Shown: positions 17,775 through 27,713, numbered from the stretch's first letter. The stretch is DNA of 64,000 bases from Paenibacillus monticola (GCF_009664975.1 NZ_WJXB01000004.1:496001-560000), one strand, 5' to 3'. Program-made: numbers and translations. The notes: generated from the sequence alone by a model not told the origin.

Positions 17775-19097
17775 ATGATTATCAACCACAATATGGGCTC
17801 CATCAATGCTAACAGAAACATGAACATCAACGCAGGTAACGCCAGCAAATCAATGGAAAAGCTTTCTTCAGGTCTTCGCATTAACAAAGCCGGCGACGAT
17901 GCAGCAGGTCTTGCTATTTCCGAAAAAATGAGAGGCCAGATTCGTGGTCTTGATCAAGCTTCTAGTAACTCCCAAGATGCAATTTCTCTCTTGCAAACGG
18001 CTGAAGGCGCATTGAGCGAAACAACTTCCATTCTGCAAAGAATGAGAGAACTGGCTGTTCAAGGATCGAATGACACATTGAACTCCAACGATAGAGGCCA
18101 AGTACAAAAAGAATTGGATCAGTTGACTTCTGAAATAGATAGAATTGGTAACAACACAGAGTTCAATACTAAGAAACTACTTAATGGTGGAGCTAATGTA
18201 ACGGGTGTATCTACTGTTGATGCACTTGCTACTGTCACTGGAGGAACTGGCGATACAGTAGTAGGTACTGTAGTAACTCTTACTGGCTCAACTCTTGCAA
18301 CTAAGGCAACTGCTACAAGAGCTGCTGCATTTACAGGAAATGTTACTACTGCATTATCTGCTGATGTTACTGTAAATGGTACTCAGTTTAAATTTGCTGT
18401 TGGTACTACTCAAGCCGATGTAATAAAAACCATTAATGATGCAGCTGTTGGAGTTAAGGCATCAGAAGTAGCAGGTGGATTAGTATTGACATCTACCAAC
18501 GAAGGAAGTGCCGCGAAATTCACATCTAATGCGGCTGCTGCTGCTACTCAGGTAGCTTCTGTTGGTATTGATGCTACTGTAGCTGGTGCAGGTAGTTACA
18601 CAGCACAGGGTAACACTGTAACTATTACAAGTGGTAATGCTAAGGGATTGCAATTTGAAGTAAATGGTGCGGCTGCTGCTACAGTTATGACTGTAACTGG
18701 AAACGGAACATTGAACTTCCAAATCGGTGCTAATGAAAATCAAATGATGAACGTTGGCGTTGCAGATATGAGAGCAACTGCACTTGGAGTTTCAGGAGTT
18801 CAAGTAACTGATTCCGCAACAGCAACTACAGCGATCACTACAATCCAAACTGCAATTGATTCTGTTTCTTCCGAAAGATCCAAGCTTGGTGCATACACAA
18901 ACAGACTTGAACACACCATTGCCAACTTGGGTACTGCTTCCGAGAACATGACTTCTGCTGAATCCCGTATCAGAGACGTTGACATGGCTAAAGAAATGTC
19001 AACATTCTCCAAGAACAACATTCTTTCGCAGGCTGCTCAAGCAATGTTGGCTCAAGCTAACCAACAGCCACAACAGGTTCTGCAGTTGTTGAGATAA
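17775..19097 (+). CDS. hag: Flagellin
   Basis: Filament subunit. N-terminal D0/D1 (MIINHNMGSINANRNMNI, SSGLRINKAGDDAAGLAIS) and C-terminal D1/D0 (NILSQAAQAMLAQANQQPQQ, VLQLLR) are canonical. At 440 residues it exceeds B. subtilis Hag (304). The extra central part, residues about 135-335, is Thr/Ala/Val-rich and contains a flagellin_IN-like unit (TVNGTQFKFAVGTTQADVIK). That part is more AT-rich and uses different codons from the ends, as is usual for exposed variable domains. Ribosome binding site AAGGAGG. Regulation by sigma-D and by CsrA/FliW is predicted from the leader. Confidence 0.96.
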   Translation: MIINHNMGSINANRNMNINAGNASKSMEKLSSGLRINKAGDDAAGLAISEKMRGQIRGLDQASSNSQDAISLLQTAEGALSETTSILQRMRELAVQGSNDTLNSNDRGQVQKELDQLTSEIDRIGNNTEFNTKKLLNGGANVTGVSTVDALATVTGGTGDTVVGTVVTLTGSTLATKATATRAAAFTGNVTTALSADVTVNGTQFKFAVGTTQADVIKTINDAAVGVKASEVAGGLVLTSTNEGSAAKFTSNAAAAATQVASVGIDATVAGAGSYTAQGNTVTITSGNAKGLQFEVNGAAAATVMTVTGNGTLNFQIGANENQMMNVGVADMRATALGVSGVQVTDSATATTAITTIQTAIDSVSSERSKLGAYTNRLEHTIANLGTASENMTSAESRIRDVDMAKEMSTFSKNNILSQAAQAMLAQANQQPQQVLQLLR

Positions 19098-19130
19098 TTA
19101 GTTGGAAACATACTAGCAATAGTATGGAGT

Positions 19131-19157
19131 CAGAGCGAAAGCTCTGGCTTTTTTTAT
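19131..19157 (+). terminator. First terminator after hag
   Basis: CAGAGC-GAAA-GCTCTG with a GNRA-type tetraloop, then a long T run. Confidence 0.88.
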
Positions 19158-19175
19158 TATTATTAATCATGTTGA

Positions 19176-19220
19176 ACAAACACCAGTAGCTGGAAAGTAG
19201 CTACTGGTGTTTGTTTTTTT
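19176..19220 (+). terminator. Second, tandem terminator after hag
   Basis: A 16-base perfect stem (ACAAACACCAGTAGCT with its complement) around GGAAAGT, followed by TTTTTTT. The double terminator suits a very highly transcribed gene. Confidence 0.9.
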
Positions 19221-19313
19221 ATCGAAGTCGGTGGAGACTTAACAAGAAACTGTTGGAAAGTTATAATTCTAAGCTTTTTTATCAATCTGCAGGATAATTC
19301 TTCCGCTGTATAT

Positions 19314-19340
19314 TCATCTAACGCACCGAATAACCGATAA
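19314..19340 (+). promoter_or_regulatory. Possible sigma-D promoter for flaG-fliD-fliS-fliT
   Basis: ACCGATAA resembles the sigma-D -10; the -35 position (TCAT, 15 bases upstream) is a poor match. Weak call supported mainly by context. Confidence 0.35.
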
Positions 19341-19376
19341 ATAGAGTATGAATGAAAGCTATCGGGGGGATTCGGT

Positions 19377-19775
19377 ATGGAGATTCGTCTTTCGGGTTCA
19401 GGGAACTATAGTAATAAATCAATAGATACGGTGAGTGCACCTATTACACCTCCTAAGAGCGAGGTCAAAGAAGACAGTAGCGCGATAGCACAATTACCCA
19501 GCTATGTGGAAATAAGGGGATTGGAGAATCAGGGTGTCTCTGTTTCAACAGCAGATGAACAGGTTGTCAAAGCACTTGATCGTGCGCTCAAAGCGTTGCA
19601 GGGACCGACAGTTGATTTTGAAGTTAGTATGCACAAACCAACCAATACAATAATGATCAAAATGCGGAATAAGGATACCGGCGAGTTGATCAGAGAAATC
19701 CCTGCTGAGAAGACGCTTGATCTTGTGGCTAGTATGATGAAGATTGCAGGAATATTAATTGATGAAAGAATATAA
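19377..19775 (+). CDS. flaG: FlaG family protein
   Basis: FlaG/YvyC family, thought to influence filament length. The N-terminal 60 residues are low-complexity; the C-terminal domain has the family signature: VDFEVSMHKPTNTIMIKM, NKDTGELIREIPAEKTLDL, VASMMKIAGILIDERI. 132 residues, usual size. First of four genes with short gaps (flaG-fliD 15 bases), matching yvyC-fliD-fliS-fliT of Bacillus. GGGGGGA precedes the start. Confidence 0.9.
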   Translation: MEIRLSGSGNYSNKSIDTVSAPITPPKSEVKEDSSAIAQLPSYVEIRGLENQGVSVSTADEQVVKALDRALKALQGPTVDFEVSMHKPTNTIMIKMRNKDTGELIREIPAEKTLDLVASMMKIAGILIDERI

Positions 19776-19790
19776 ATAGGAGGGTATGAT

Positions 19791-21269
19791 ATGGTAACTC
19801 GAATAAGTGGGTTGGCTTCTGGTATGGATGTGGACACACTAGTGAAACAAATGATGACCGCAAAACGCGTGCCTTTGGACAAATTATCTCAACAAAAACA
19901 GACGCTCACGTGGCAGAGAGACAATTATCGTGATATAAACAGTAAACTTGTCGATTTCCGTAACTCTAAGCTAATGACGTATAATAAATCTACGGAGTTG
20001 AATACTCAGACGGCTGTTGTAAGCGGAAATACAACTGCAATGAAGGCTGAAGCAACAGCCGATGCTAACGGGATTCCTATCTCAATGGAAATCACCCAAC
20101 TTGCCAAGCCAGCTTCATGGGAGTCCGGGATTGTACCAGCTCCTTCGACGGGTACAGCCAAGACTACTTCACAATCCAAACTAAGTGCACTTACAGGCGC
20201 CGACCCTGCAACTCAAACTTATAATATCGTAATCAATGGTAAAACTTTGGATTTTGACAAGGACCTGACCATAGGGGAAGTCGTATCCAAGATTAATACA
20301 AGTGCAGCTAATGTGACGGCTACATTTGATGAAGTTTCAGGCAAGTTCTCCATCGCTTCGAAGACTTATGGATCTGAAGGTAAGGTTGTAATCAGTGATC
20401 CAAGTACTCTGTTGACGGTATTGGGATCAACTGGACCATACACTCAAGTTAATTCTCAGCCTGCACTGGTGAAAATCAATGGTAGTGCATCAACTACAAG
20501 CTTTGATAGTAACCGCTTTAGTCTGAATGGCGTTCAGTTTACATTACTGGCAGTTTCAGGTGGTAACGCTACAACAGTAACAACACAATCAGATCCCGCA
20601 AAGGCAATAGAGACGATTACTAGTTTTGTGAAGGATTACAACGATTTGTTAGGTGCACTACAAACCAAGGTTGACGAAGCACGTTATAAGGATTTTCCTC
20701 CCCTCACGGATGAGCAGAAGAAAGATATGAGTGATAGTGATATTACACAATGGGAAGCCAAAGCAAAAAGTGGATTGCTGAAGAATGATGACATTCTGAA
20801 ATCTACTATCTCTTCAATGCGTGAAGAACTAACGAAGAAAATTGGCGATCTGAGTGCCATTGGAATAACAGCAGGGCCTTATTACGAGAATGGGAAACTG
20901 CATATTGACCAAACCGTTTTGAAAAAAGCAATACTGGACGATCCACAAAAAGTTACCTCTATCTTTCAAAGCTCTACAGGCGGCTCAGATGGATTATTTG
21001 ATAAATTAACTACAAAAGTCGATGCTGCTCTGGACAAGATTGTAACCAAAGCAGGGACTTCGAAGTTCTCATCAGACATAACCATTGCTTACAAGAAGGA
21101 CAGCCTGATAGGGAAAAGTTTATCGGATTATACTAATCGAATTAGCGCATTTCAGGACAGACTAACCGATTTAGAGACTAGCTACTACAAAAAGTTTACG
21201 TCCATGGAGACTGCTATGAATAAATACAATAACCAGTCCAGTATGATTACTAACTTCATGGCACAATAA
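19791..21269 (+). CDS. fliD: Flagellar filament cap FliD
   Basis: Cap protein (HAP2) under which flagellin folds. N-terminus VTRISGLASGMDVDTLVKQM is canonical; residues about 65-240 form the variable outer domain with a flagellin_IN-like unit (TYNIVINGKTLDFDKDLTI). The C-terminal coiled part (RISAFQDRLTDLETSYYKKF, TSMETAMNKYNNQSSMI) is the FliD_C domain. 492 residues. AGGAGGG ribosome binding site. fliS, its presumed co-expressed chaperone partner gene, follows after 19 bases. Confidence 0.95.
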   Translation: MVTRISGLASGMDVDTLVKQMMTAKRVPLDKLSQQKQTLTWQRDNYRDINSKLVDFRNSKLMTYNKSTELNTQTAVVSGNTTAMKAEATADANGIPISMEITQLAKPASWESGIVPAPSTGTAKTTSQSKLSALTGADPATQTYNIVINGKTLDFDKDLTIGEVVSKINTSAANVTATFDEVSGKFSIASKTYGSEGKVVISDPSTLLTVLGSTGPYTQVNSQPALVKINGSASTTSFDSNRFSLNGVQFTLLAVSGGNATTVTTQSDPAKAIETITSFVKDYNDLLGALQTKVDEARYKDFPPLTDEQKKDMSDSDITQWEAKAKSGLLKNDDILKSTISSMREELTKKIGDLSAIGITAGPYYENGKLHIDQTVLKKAILDDPQKVTSIFQSSTGGSDGLFDKLTTKVDAALDKIVTKAGTSKFSSDITIAYKKDSLIGKSLSDYTNRISAFQDRLTDLETSYYKKFTSMETAMNKYNNQSSMITNFMAQ

Positions 21270-21288
21270 TTGATAGAGGTGAATTCAC

Positions 21289-21681
21289 ATGATGACTTCT
21301 CCATATGAGAAATATCGTCAGTCTTCTGTTCAGACAGCAACGCCTGCACAATTGCTAATTATGCTTTATGATGGAGCGATACGCTTCGCTAGAACGGCAA
21401 TGGATGGAATCAGCAAACAGGATTATGAGAAGTCCAATTTGAATTTTGGCAAGGCACAGAATATTGTAAAGGAACTAATGATTACATTGGACCAGACTTA
21501 CGAGGTTTCCAAGGGCCTATACGCACTTTATGAATATATTAATTATTTGCTTGTCGAAGCGAATGTCCACAAGAGTCAAGAGAAAACCGAAGAAGCCATA
21601 GGCTATCTCACAGACCTTCGAGAAACTTGGTTTCAGGCTTCCAAAATCGCTGCGAGTCAGCCTGAAATTACCCATGGATGA
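21289..21681 (+). CDS. fliS: Flagellin chaperone FliS
   Basis: Four-helix export chaperone that binds the C-terminus of flagellin. YEKYRQSSVQTATPAQLLIM and LYDGAIRFARTAM are the family signature. 130 residues. The start codon is doubled (ATGATG); GAGGTG precedes it. Overlaps fliT by 8 bases. Confidence 0.94.
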   Translation: MMTSPYEKYRQSSVQTATPAQLLIMLYDGAIRFARTAMDGISKQDYEKSNLNFGKAQNIVKELMITLDQTYEVSKGLYALYEYINYLLVEANVHKSQEKTEEAIGYLTDLRETWFQASKIAASQPEITHG

Positions 21682-22009
21682 ACTCATTCGGAGTTTAGAA
21701 CAGTTGACCCAGGGGATTATGGGCCGCCTGAATGAAGCCCCTTACGAGGAGCTTGAGTCCTTCGTGGAGAAACGACAGAATATTGTCGATTCTATGGGGG
21801 AAAGAGCGGCAATATTCCAACCAACGCCTGCGCAGAAACAGGAAATTAATCGAATCTTGGAAGACGATGCTGCAATTCTCGCCGCAATGAATTCTCATCG
21901 CCTCGAAGCCCAAGACTGGCTGCAGAAGCGTAATCAGGCCAAGGCACAGCATAACGCATACGATACACATTACGCTCCAGATAGTATTTTAATGGATCGC
22001 AAAAAATAA
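21674..22009 (+). CDS. fliT: FliT-like flagellar chaperone
   Basis: Short helical protein (111 residues) in the fliT position directly after fliS, with the family look (LEQLTQGIMGRLNEAPYEEL, FVEKRQNIVDSM). FliT proteins bind FliD before export. Sequence conservation in this family is low, so the call leans on position, size and helix pattern. Translationally coupled to fliS. Confidence 0.78.
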   Translation: MDELIRSLEQLTQGIMGRLNEAPYEELESFVEKRQNIVDSMGERAAIFQPTPAQKQEINRILEDDAAILAAMNSHRLEAQDWLQKRNQAKAQHNAYDTHYAPDSILMDRKK

Positions 22010-22032
22010 TACATTCTTCTTGATTCACCTCA

Positions 22033-22073
22033 GGAGCAGATGGGTATTTATAAACCATCTGCTCCTTTTTTTT
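22033..22073 (+). terminator. Terminator after fliT
   Basis: GGAGCAGATGG pairs perfectly with CCATCTGCTCC, then eight T. Confidence 0.9.
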
Positions 22074-22154
22074 GCTGTTAAGCCGTTTTTTTATTCTATT
22101 TATTGTTAAATTAAGGAATGGTAATTTATTGCATGTAAACATTTACTATTCCAA

Positions 22155-22184
22155 TTGACAATTGAGAAGTTGCGGTGGTATAGT
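22155..22184 (+). promoter_or_regulatory. Sigma-A promoter of the cold-shock gene
   Basis: TTGACA, 18 bases, TATAGT. It implies a leader of about 45 bases, as expected for cold-regulated csp messages. Confidence 0.7.
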
Positions 22185-22236
22185 CGATTTGTGAGCAAGA
22201 CTCACGTTCATCTGATGACGAAGGGAATGTTTATCA

Positions 22237-22434
22237 ATGGAAGGTAAAGTAAAGTGGTTTAATGCAGAAAAGGGTTATGGTTTTATCGAGACTTCAGATG
22301 GTGGCGACGTATTCGTACATTTCTCCGCAATTCAAACAGATGGTTTCAAGACATTGGATGAAGGTCAATCCGTAGAATTCGACATCGTTGAAGGCGCACG
22401 CGGACCACAAGCAGCTAACGTAATCAAATTATAA
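22237..22434 (+). CDS. Cold-shock protein, Csp family
   Basis: Single OB-fold nucleic-acid chaperone of 65 residues. RNP1 (KGYGFIE) and RNP2 (VFVHFSAI) are intact; [18 protein letters not shown] is near-identical to Bacillus CspB/CspC/CspD. Monocistronic, between its own promoter and terminator. Which paralogue it corresponds to cannot be told from sequence alone. Confidence 0.95.
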   Translation: MEGKVKWFNAEKGYGFIETSDGGDVFVHFSAIQTDGFKTLDEGQSVEFDIVEGARGPQAANVIKL

Positions 22435-22497
22435 TCATCCGGCGAAGCCGACCTACATATATGGTAGATGGTTAGCAATTGAGGACAACGCTAGCGA

Positions 22498-22529
22498 GGA
22501 CTTTGGGACTATTCCCAGGGTCCTTTTTT
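22498..22529 (+). terminator. Terminator after csp
   Basis: GGACTTTGGG and CCCAGGGTCC pair with two G-U pairs, then TTTTTT. Confidence 0.82.
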
Positions 22530-22653
22530 CATGGAGTATTATCTTTTTTATAATAAATGTTAACATCCGCTAAAATATGGGTAATGAAGAAGGTTGGGCT
22601 TTTTATCTTGCCTCGACGTACTCTAACTTTAGCACAGGAGGATGATTAGCAGT

Positions 22654-24087
22654 ATGAACAAGAAGTGGCGTGGTATTATGACCGGAATATTGGGGATCAG
22701 TATGTTATTGGGATCTCTTGGCAGTGTTTCCGCTGCACCGGTACCAAAGGATATTCAAGGTCATTGGGCACAAAGTCAGCTGCAGGAATGGCTGGATGCA
22801 GGTTACTTGCACGGGTACCAGGATGGTACCGTCAAACCAAACAAAGCTATTACTCGAGGGGAGTATGTAGCACTTGTAAACCGTCTGTTCGGTTTCACAG
22901 AAACAACGACTATCAGCTTTAAGGATCTTAAGAGCTCTAACTGGGCTTACGCTGAAGTTGCCAAGGCTGTAAAAGCAGGATATATCGGTGGGTATGAAAA
23001 TAATACGTTCCGTTCGAACAATGCATTGACCCGACAGGAAGCCGCTGTCATTGTGGCAAAGGTACTTGGCTTAAATACAAATTCAACCACTACCAATTTC
23101 AAGGACAATGCTCAAATTGCTTCGTGGAGCCGGGGTGCAGTGTCTGCTGCAGCAGCAAAGAGGATCATTAACGGATATCCGGACGGAACTTTTGGTCCAA
23201 AGAAAGCGTTAACACGTGCAGAAGCGGTTGGTATTATTAGCAACTCGGTTATTTATAAACCAACAAGCCCAGGTGGTGTAGTTACACCTACGCCAACTCC
23301 TACTGCAACACCAACACCAACGGCTAGCCCAGTACCAACTGCTACAACTGCTCCAGGCAGTGGATCAGGTGGCGGAGGATCCGGAGGAGGTGGAGGAGGA
23401 ACAGTCACTACTCCGACAGTAAGCGGTGCAACCTACGGTAATGTTGGCGTCGTTACGGCGGATGTCTATCTAACTCCTTCCGTAACTGGCGCAGTATACT
23501 ATGTAGTCGCACCTTCTAATAGCGGTGTACCAACTGCCTTTCAGGTGCGGGATGGACTGAAGAGTGACGGAACATTAGGAGTGAATCACGGAAACAAGGC
23601 GACTTTAGCCAATACAACGGTTTCTTTCTCTGTTTACGGTTTATCAGCTGGCACTGAGTATGCAACTTATGTGACAGTTGCTGATGCTTCCGGCAATTGG
23701 TCTGCTGTTTCAACAGTCCAATTTACGACTGTCTCAGTCTCAGGTCCTGCAACCTCGATTTCACAGTTTGAACCGGGTAATGTAGGCACTGTAACTGCAG
23801 ATGTGTATGTTACTTATGGACAGATTAGTGGCCCTACAGAGTCATTAAGTTATGTTATATTGCCTGATAGTGCTGTAGACCCTAGTGCAGCGCAAATAGC
23901 GGCTGGGCAGGATAGCACAGGTGTGGTATCGCCATTGAAGGGAACGATTTCAACCGCTCCGGCGGGAGTTGAGTACACACTTTCATTGAGCGGGCTAGCG
24001 GCCAACACCGGATATAAGATTTATCTTATAAAGGGATCGGTTAGTCCTTGGTCGCCCATAGAAATCATTCGTATCCATACGAAATAA
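22654..24087 (+). CDS. SLH-domain surface protein with Pro/Gly linker
   Basis: Exported, 477 residues. Signal peptide MNKKWRGIMTGILGISMLLG... ends near VSAAP. Three SLH domains occupy about residues 30-210 (IQGHWAQ, SNWAYAEVAKAV, IASWSRGAVSAAA, each with an ALTRxEA-like stretch). A Pro-Thr linker (about 215-245) and a Gly-rich stretch (GGGGSGGGGGG) connect to two fibronectin-III-like beta domains (YGNVGVVTADVYLTPSVTGA and EPGNVGTVTADVYVTYG are clearly related repeats). The anchor is N-terminal, opposite to the first gene of the window. The ATG at 22654 is chosen because AGGAGG is too close to the upstream ATG at 22642. Ligand unknown. Confidence 0.85.
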   Translation: MNKKWRGIMTGILGISMLLGSLGSVSAAPVPKDIQGHWAQSQLQEWLDAGYLHGYQDGTVKPNKAITRGEYVALVNRLFGFTETTTISFKDLKSSNWAYAEVAKAVKAGYIGGYENNTFRSNNALTRQEAAVIVAKVLGLNTNSTTTNFKDNAQIASWSRGAVSAAAAKRIINGYPDGTFGPKKALTRAEAVGIISNSVIYKPTSPGGVVTPTPTPTATPTPTASPVPTATTAPGSGSGGGGSGGGGGGTVTTPTVSGATYGNVGVVTADVYLTPSVTGAVYYVVAPSNSGVPTAFQVRDGLKSDGTLGVNHGNKATLANTTVSFSVYGLSAGTEYATYVTVADASGNWSAVSTVQFTTVSVSGPATSISQFEPGNVGTVTADVYVTYGQISGPTESLSYVILPDSAVDPSAAQIAAGQDSTGVVSPLKGTISTAPAGVEYTLSLSGLAANTGYKIYLIKGSVSPWSPIEIIRIHTK

Positions 24088-24108
24088 ACGTTAACTGTTA
24101 GAAAATGT

Positions 24109-24146
24109 GTCCGGAACAGGCGATTTGCCCATTCCGGACTTTTTTT
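24109..24146 (+). terminator. Terminator after the second SLH gene
   Basis: GTCCGGAA/TTCCGGAC with an inner GGC/GCC pair, then seven T. It directly abuts repeat element A1. Confidence 0.85.
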
Positions 24147-24250
24147 AAAAATTTTTAGAGATTCATAGGTTTCGCATGATAACGTATCTTTATATTTTCC
24201 ACAGAAATCGGTGCCACCCATCTAAAGGACTGCGAAGCCATTTCTTTTTG
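24147..24250 (+). repeat. Dispersed repeat family A, copy 1 (diverged)
   Basis: About 100 bases aligning with 30097-30200 and 56559-56665. Shared pieces: TTCATAGGTTTCGCATGATA-like start, a TTATATTT middle and a terminal stem. Here the stem is GAAAT...ATTTC (24204-24244) where the other copies have GAAAC...GTTTC, so both arms changed together. Confidence 0.7.
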
Positions 24251-24330
24251 TTTTCGGCATATTTCGCCTGCTTTTGTCAGCGTTGTGTCACCTTTTATTA
24301 ACTAAATGTAAAGGCTGTCATCTTTTGCTT

Positions 24331-24359
24331 TTTACTTAGCTCTAACAATTTGGTATACT
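24331..24359 (+). promoter_or_regulatory. Possible sigma-A promoter of hpf
   Basis: TTTACT, 17 bases, TATACT, about 30 bases before the ribosome binding site. Confidence 0.5.
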
Positions 24360-24387
24360 GATCTTGTACAACAAAGGAGGAGTGCCC

Positions 24388-24939
24388 ATGCAATTCAGCA
24401 TTCGAGGTCAACAAATTGAAGTGACCGAGGCTTTGAGAGAATATGTTGATAAGAAGCTCAGCAGACTTGAGAAGTATTTCGATGCACCCCCTACCTCAGA
24501 AGGATATGTGACGCTTGGCGTCGTTCGTGGCCTTCATACGGTGGAAGTAACAATACCACTAGCGGGTGTGACACTTCGTGCCGAAGATCGTAGCGATGAC
24601 ATGTATGCATCAACAGACGCTGTAGTGGACAAGCTGGAACGCCAGATTCGTAAACACAAGACCAAGCTTAATCGTAAGTTCCGCCAGGAAGGAAGCCTGA
24701 AGACATTATTTGTGGAAGGAGCTAATGGCGCTGTTGCTTTAGATGAACAGGATTACGATGATTTGGAAGTTGTACGGAATAAGCGCTTTATCTTGAAACC
24801 TATGGATGTGGAAGAAGCGATTCTGCAGATGAACATGGTTGGTCATACATTTTTTGTATTTTCCAATATTGACACTTCTGAAGTGAGCGTTGTTTATAAA
24901 CGCAATGATGGTAAATATGGATTAATTGAGCAGGACTAG
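24388..24939 (+). CDS. hpf: Ribosome hibernation promoting factor, long form
   Basis: Dimerises 70S ribosomes into inactive 100S particles in stationary phase. N-terminal S30AE domain (MQFSIRGQQIEVTEALREYV, KLSRLEKYF) and C-terminal dimerisation domain (VVRNKRFILKPMDVEEAILQ, MNMVGHTFFVF, YKRNDGKYGLIE). 183 residues, the length of Bacillus YvyD/HPF. The ATG at 24388 sits after AAAGGAGGAG; longer reading from an upstream TTG would swallow the ribosome binding site. Located before secA as in B. subtilis. Confidence 0.95.
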   Translation: MQFSIRGQQIEVTEALREYVDKKLSRLEKYFDAPPTSEGYVTLGVVRGLHTVEVTIPLAGVTLRAEDRSDDMYASTDAVVDKLERQIRKHKTKLNRKFRQEGSLKTLFVEGANGAVALDEQDYDDLEVVRNKRFILKPMDVEEAILQMNMVGHTFFVFSNIDTSEVSVVYKRNDGKYGLIEQD

Positions 24940-24997
24940 GCCGGAGCACTGCCAGTAATGCGGCGAGTGGCCAAGGTTTGATGAAGAAAATTAAAAC

Positions 24998-25029
24998 GAG
25001 CCCCTATTCGCATGAAGCGAATAGGGCTC
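24998..25029 (+). terminator. Hairpin after hpf
   Basis: GAGCCCCTATTCGC and GCGAATAGGGCTC form a strong stem, but the following bases (TTGTGC) give only a poor T run. Termination is uncertain. Confidence 0.5.
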
Positions 25030-25202
25030 TTGTGCGTATATATAGAAGTTGTGAAAACAAAGCTTCATATTGCTTGTATTGCGGCATCTCTTACAAACTG
25101 TTACAATTTATGAAGCAGCGGAATCGAATTTATAAATGGCCCTTTCAATTCTATGAGGATGGGCTCGATTCCACCATCTGTGTTGCATGAAAGGGGTTAA
25201 CC

Positions 25203-27713
25203 ATGCTAGGACTTGTGAAGAAAATATTCGGCGACACCAACGAACGCGATGTCAAACGTCTAATGAAGACGGTCGATGTAATTAATGGATTGGAATCGGA
25301 ATTTGCGGTGCTCTCGGATGAAGCACTGATGGCTAAAACAGACGAATTCCGTGCCCGTATTGAAAAAGGCGAAAAGCTGGAAGAGATTCTTCCCGAAGCA
25401 TTTGCTACTGTACGTGAGGCTTCCAAACGGACGCTTGGCATGCGGCATTTTGATGTACAGTTAGTCGGAGGTATGGCACTGCATGAAGGCAGAATCTCCG
25501 AGATGAAGACCGGTGAAGGTAAGACACTGGTAGGTACTTTGCCAGTTTATTTGAATGCGTTGCTCGGTAAAGGGGTACACGTTGTAACCGTTAATGATTA
25601 TCTGGCTCAGCGCGATAGCGCGCAAATGGGACAAATCTATAACTTTCTGGGCATGACGGTTGGGGTGAACCTGAGCGGAATGGACCATGATGATAAACAA
25701 GCAGCGTACGCCTGCGATGTTACGTATGGCACGAATAACGAATTTGGCTTTGATTACTTGCGTGACAACATGGTGCTCTATAAAGAGCAAATGGTACAAC
25801 GTCCTTTGTATTTCTGTATTATCGATGAAGTGGATTCTATCCTTATCGATGAAGCGCGGACTCCTCTTATTATTTCAGGTCAGGCAGAGAAATCTACTGA
25901 GCTGTATTTTGCAGCAGACCGTTTCGTGAAGAAATTGACTGCAGAAGAGGATTATACCGTAGATATTAAGGTGAAATCCATTGCTCTTACAGAGAAGGGC
26001 GTAGCTATTGCTGAACGCGCTTTTGGAATCGAGAACCTCTATGACCATAGTAATGTCACTCTGAATCATCATATTGTTCAAGCCCTCAAGGCGAATGTTA
26101 TTATGCGTCGTGATGTGGATTACGTTGTGAATGAGGAAGAAGAAGTCGTTATTGTGGATGAATTCACAGGCCGCCTTATGGCGGGACGGCGTTACAGTGA
26201 TGGACTGCATCAGGCTATTGAAGCAAAGGAAGAAATCGAGGTGCAGAACGAGAGCATGACGCTGGCCACGATAACCTTCCAGAACTACTTCCGGATGTAT
26301 CGTAAGCTGGGTGGTATGACCGGTACTGCGAAGACGGAAGAAGAGGAATTGAAGAACATTTACGGCCTGGAAGTTCTGCAGGTCCCAACGAATAAACCCA
26401 ACCAGCGTCTGGATCATCCTGACGTGGTCTACAAGAGTGAGAACGGTAAGTTTAACGCTGTTGTGGAAGAAATTGTTGAGCGGCATAAGAAGAACCAACC
26501 GGTGCTTGTAGGTACTGTCTCCATCGAGAACTCGGAGCGTGTCTCTGAAATGCTCAAACGCAAAGGCGTCAAACACCAAGTTCTTAACGCCAAGCATCAT
26601 GCTGCGGAAGCGGAGATCATTTCCTACGCTGGGCAACCAGGTACAGTTACTATTGCGACTAATATGGCTGGACGTGGTACGGATATCGTTCTGGGTGAAG
26701 GAGTTACGGATCTTGGGGGTCTGCATATTATTGGTACAGAGCGCCATGAATCTCGGCGAATTGATAACCAGTTACGCGGACGGGCTGGACGTCAAGGCGA
26801 CCCGGGTTCTACACAATTTTATTTATCACTCGGTGATGTACTGATGAAACGTTTTGGCGCAGACAATGTACTGAACATGATGGATCGCCTTGGCTTCGAG
26901 GAAGATCAGCCGATTGAGAGCCGGATGATTAGCCGTGCGGTTGAATCTGCACAGAAGCGGGTTGAAGGTAATAACTTTGATGTTCGTAAAGTTGTACTGC
27001 AATATGATGACGTTATGAACCAGCAGCGTGGCATTATTTATAAACAACGCCGCGAAATTCTGGAGTCTGATAATATCAAAGATGTGGTAATCGAGATGAT
27101 TAAGCCGGTCATTGAACGTATTGTCAATGCGCATTGCAGCGACGATATCCCTGAGAACTGGGAGTTGCAGGAGGTTGCTGATTACGTGAATAGCAAGCTG
27201 CTGGATGAAGGCTCTCTGACCCGTGATGATATGTGGGGCAAGGAAGTAGAAGAGATTATCGAATATATCTTTGGGCTCGTGCTGGAGAAGTATGCTGCTC
27301 GTGAAGAACGTCTTGGCTCAGAGCTGGTACGCGAATTTGAGAAAGTAATCGTTCTGCGCTCCGTAGACAGCAAATGGATGGATCATATCGATGCTATGGA
27401 TCAATTGCGTCAAGGGATTCACCTGCGTGCATACGGCGGTACAGATCCGCTGCGCGAATATCAGTTCGAAGGTTTCGAAATGTTCAATGAGATGACTGCT
27501 ACGATTCAGGAAGAAGTGGCGACTTATATTATGAAGGCGCACATTGAGACGAATCAGGAACGGCAGTCGGTTGTGGAAGAAGATAAAATTTCCACAAACA
27601 GTGAACCTGTTGAGAAACGTCCGGTGCACATTGAGTCAACGGTTGGACGTAACGACCCATGTCCTTGTGGAAGTGGCAAGAAATATAAGAATTGCCACGG
27701 TCAGAACGCGTAA
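25203..27713 (+). CDS. secA: Preprotein translocase ATPase SecA
   Basis: Motor of Sec export. Walker A in [24 protein letters not shown]-type box [18 protein letters not shown], helicase motifs [34 protein letters not shown] and [20 protein letters not shown]. The C-terminal Zn finger [13 protein letters not shown], used for SecB or membrane contact, is intact. 836 residues, like B. subtilis SecA (841). AAAGGGG precedes the ATG. Followed by a strong terminator. Confidence 0.98.
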   Translation: MLGLVKKIFGDTNERDVKRLMKTVDVINGLESEFAVLSDEALMAKTDEFRARIEKGEKLEEILPEAFATVREASKRTLGMRHFDVQLVGGMALHEGRISEMKTGEGKTLVGTLPVYLNALLGKGVHVVTVNDYLAQRDSAQMGQIYNFLGMTVGVNLSGMDHDDKQAAYACDVTYGTNNEFGFDYLRDNMVLYKEQMVQRPLYFCIIDEVDSILIDEARTPLIISGQAEKSTELYFAADRFVKKLTAEEDYTVDIKVKSIALTEKGVAIAERAFGIENLYDHSNVTLNHHIVQALKANVIMRRDVDYVVNEEEEVVIVDEFTGRLMAGRRYSDGLHQAIEAKEEIEVQNESMTLATITFQNYFRMYRKLGGMTGTAKTEEEELKNIYGLEVLQVPTNKPNQRLDHPDVVYKSENGKFNAVVEEIVERHKKNQPVLVGTVSIENSERVSEMLKRKGVKHQVLNAKHHAAEAEIISYAGQPGTVTIATNMAGRGTDIVLGEGVTDLGGLHIIGTERHESRRIDNQLRGRAGRQGDPGSTQFYLSLGDVLMKRFGADNVLNMMDRLGFEEDQPIESRMISRAVESAQKRVEGNNFDVRKVVLQYDDVMNQQRGIIYKQRREILESDNIKDVVIEMIKPVIERIVNAHCSDDIPENWELQEVADYVNSKLLDEGSLTRDDMWGKEVEEIIEYIFGLVLEKYAAREERLGSELVREFEKVIVLRSVDSKWMDHIDAMDQLRQGIHLRAYGGTDPLREYQFEGFEMFNEMTATIQEEVATYIMKAHIETNQERQSVVEEDKISTNSEPVEKRPVHIESTVGRNDPCPCGSGKKYKNCHGQNA

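Noticed and set aside
24978..25190. 70-codon gene between hpf and secA
   Set aside because: It runs through the hpf hairpin and has no ribosome binding site or recognisable domain.
25875..26747. Long minus-strand reading frame inside secA
   Set aside because: Antisense shadow of a highly conserved gene; no family resemblance or translation signal.
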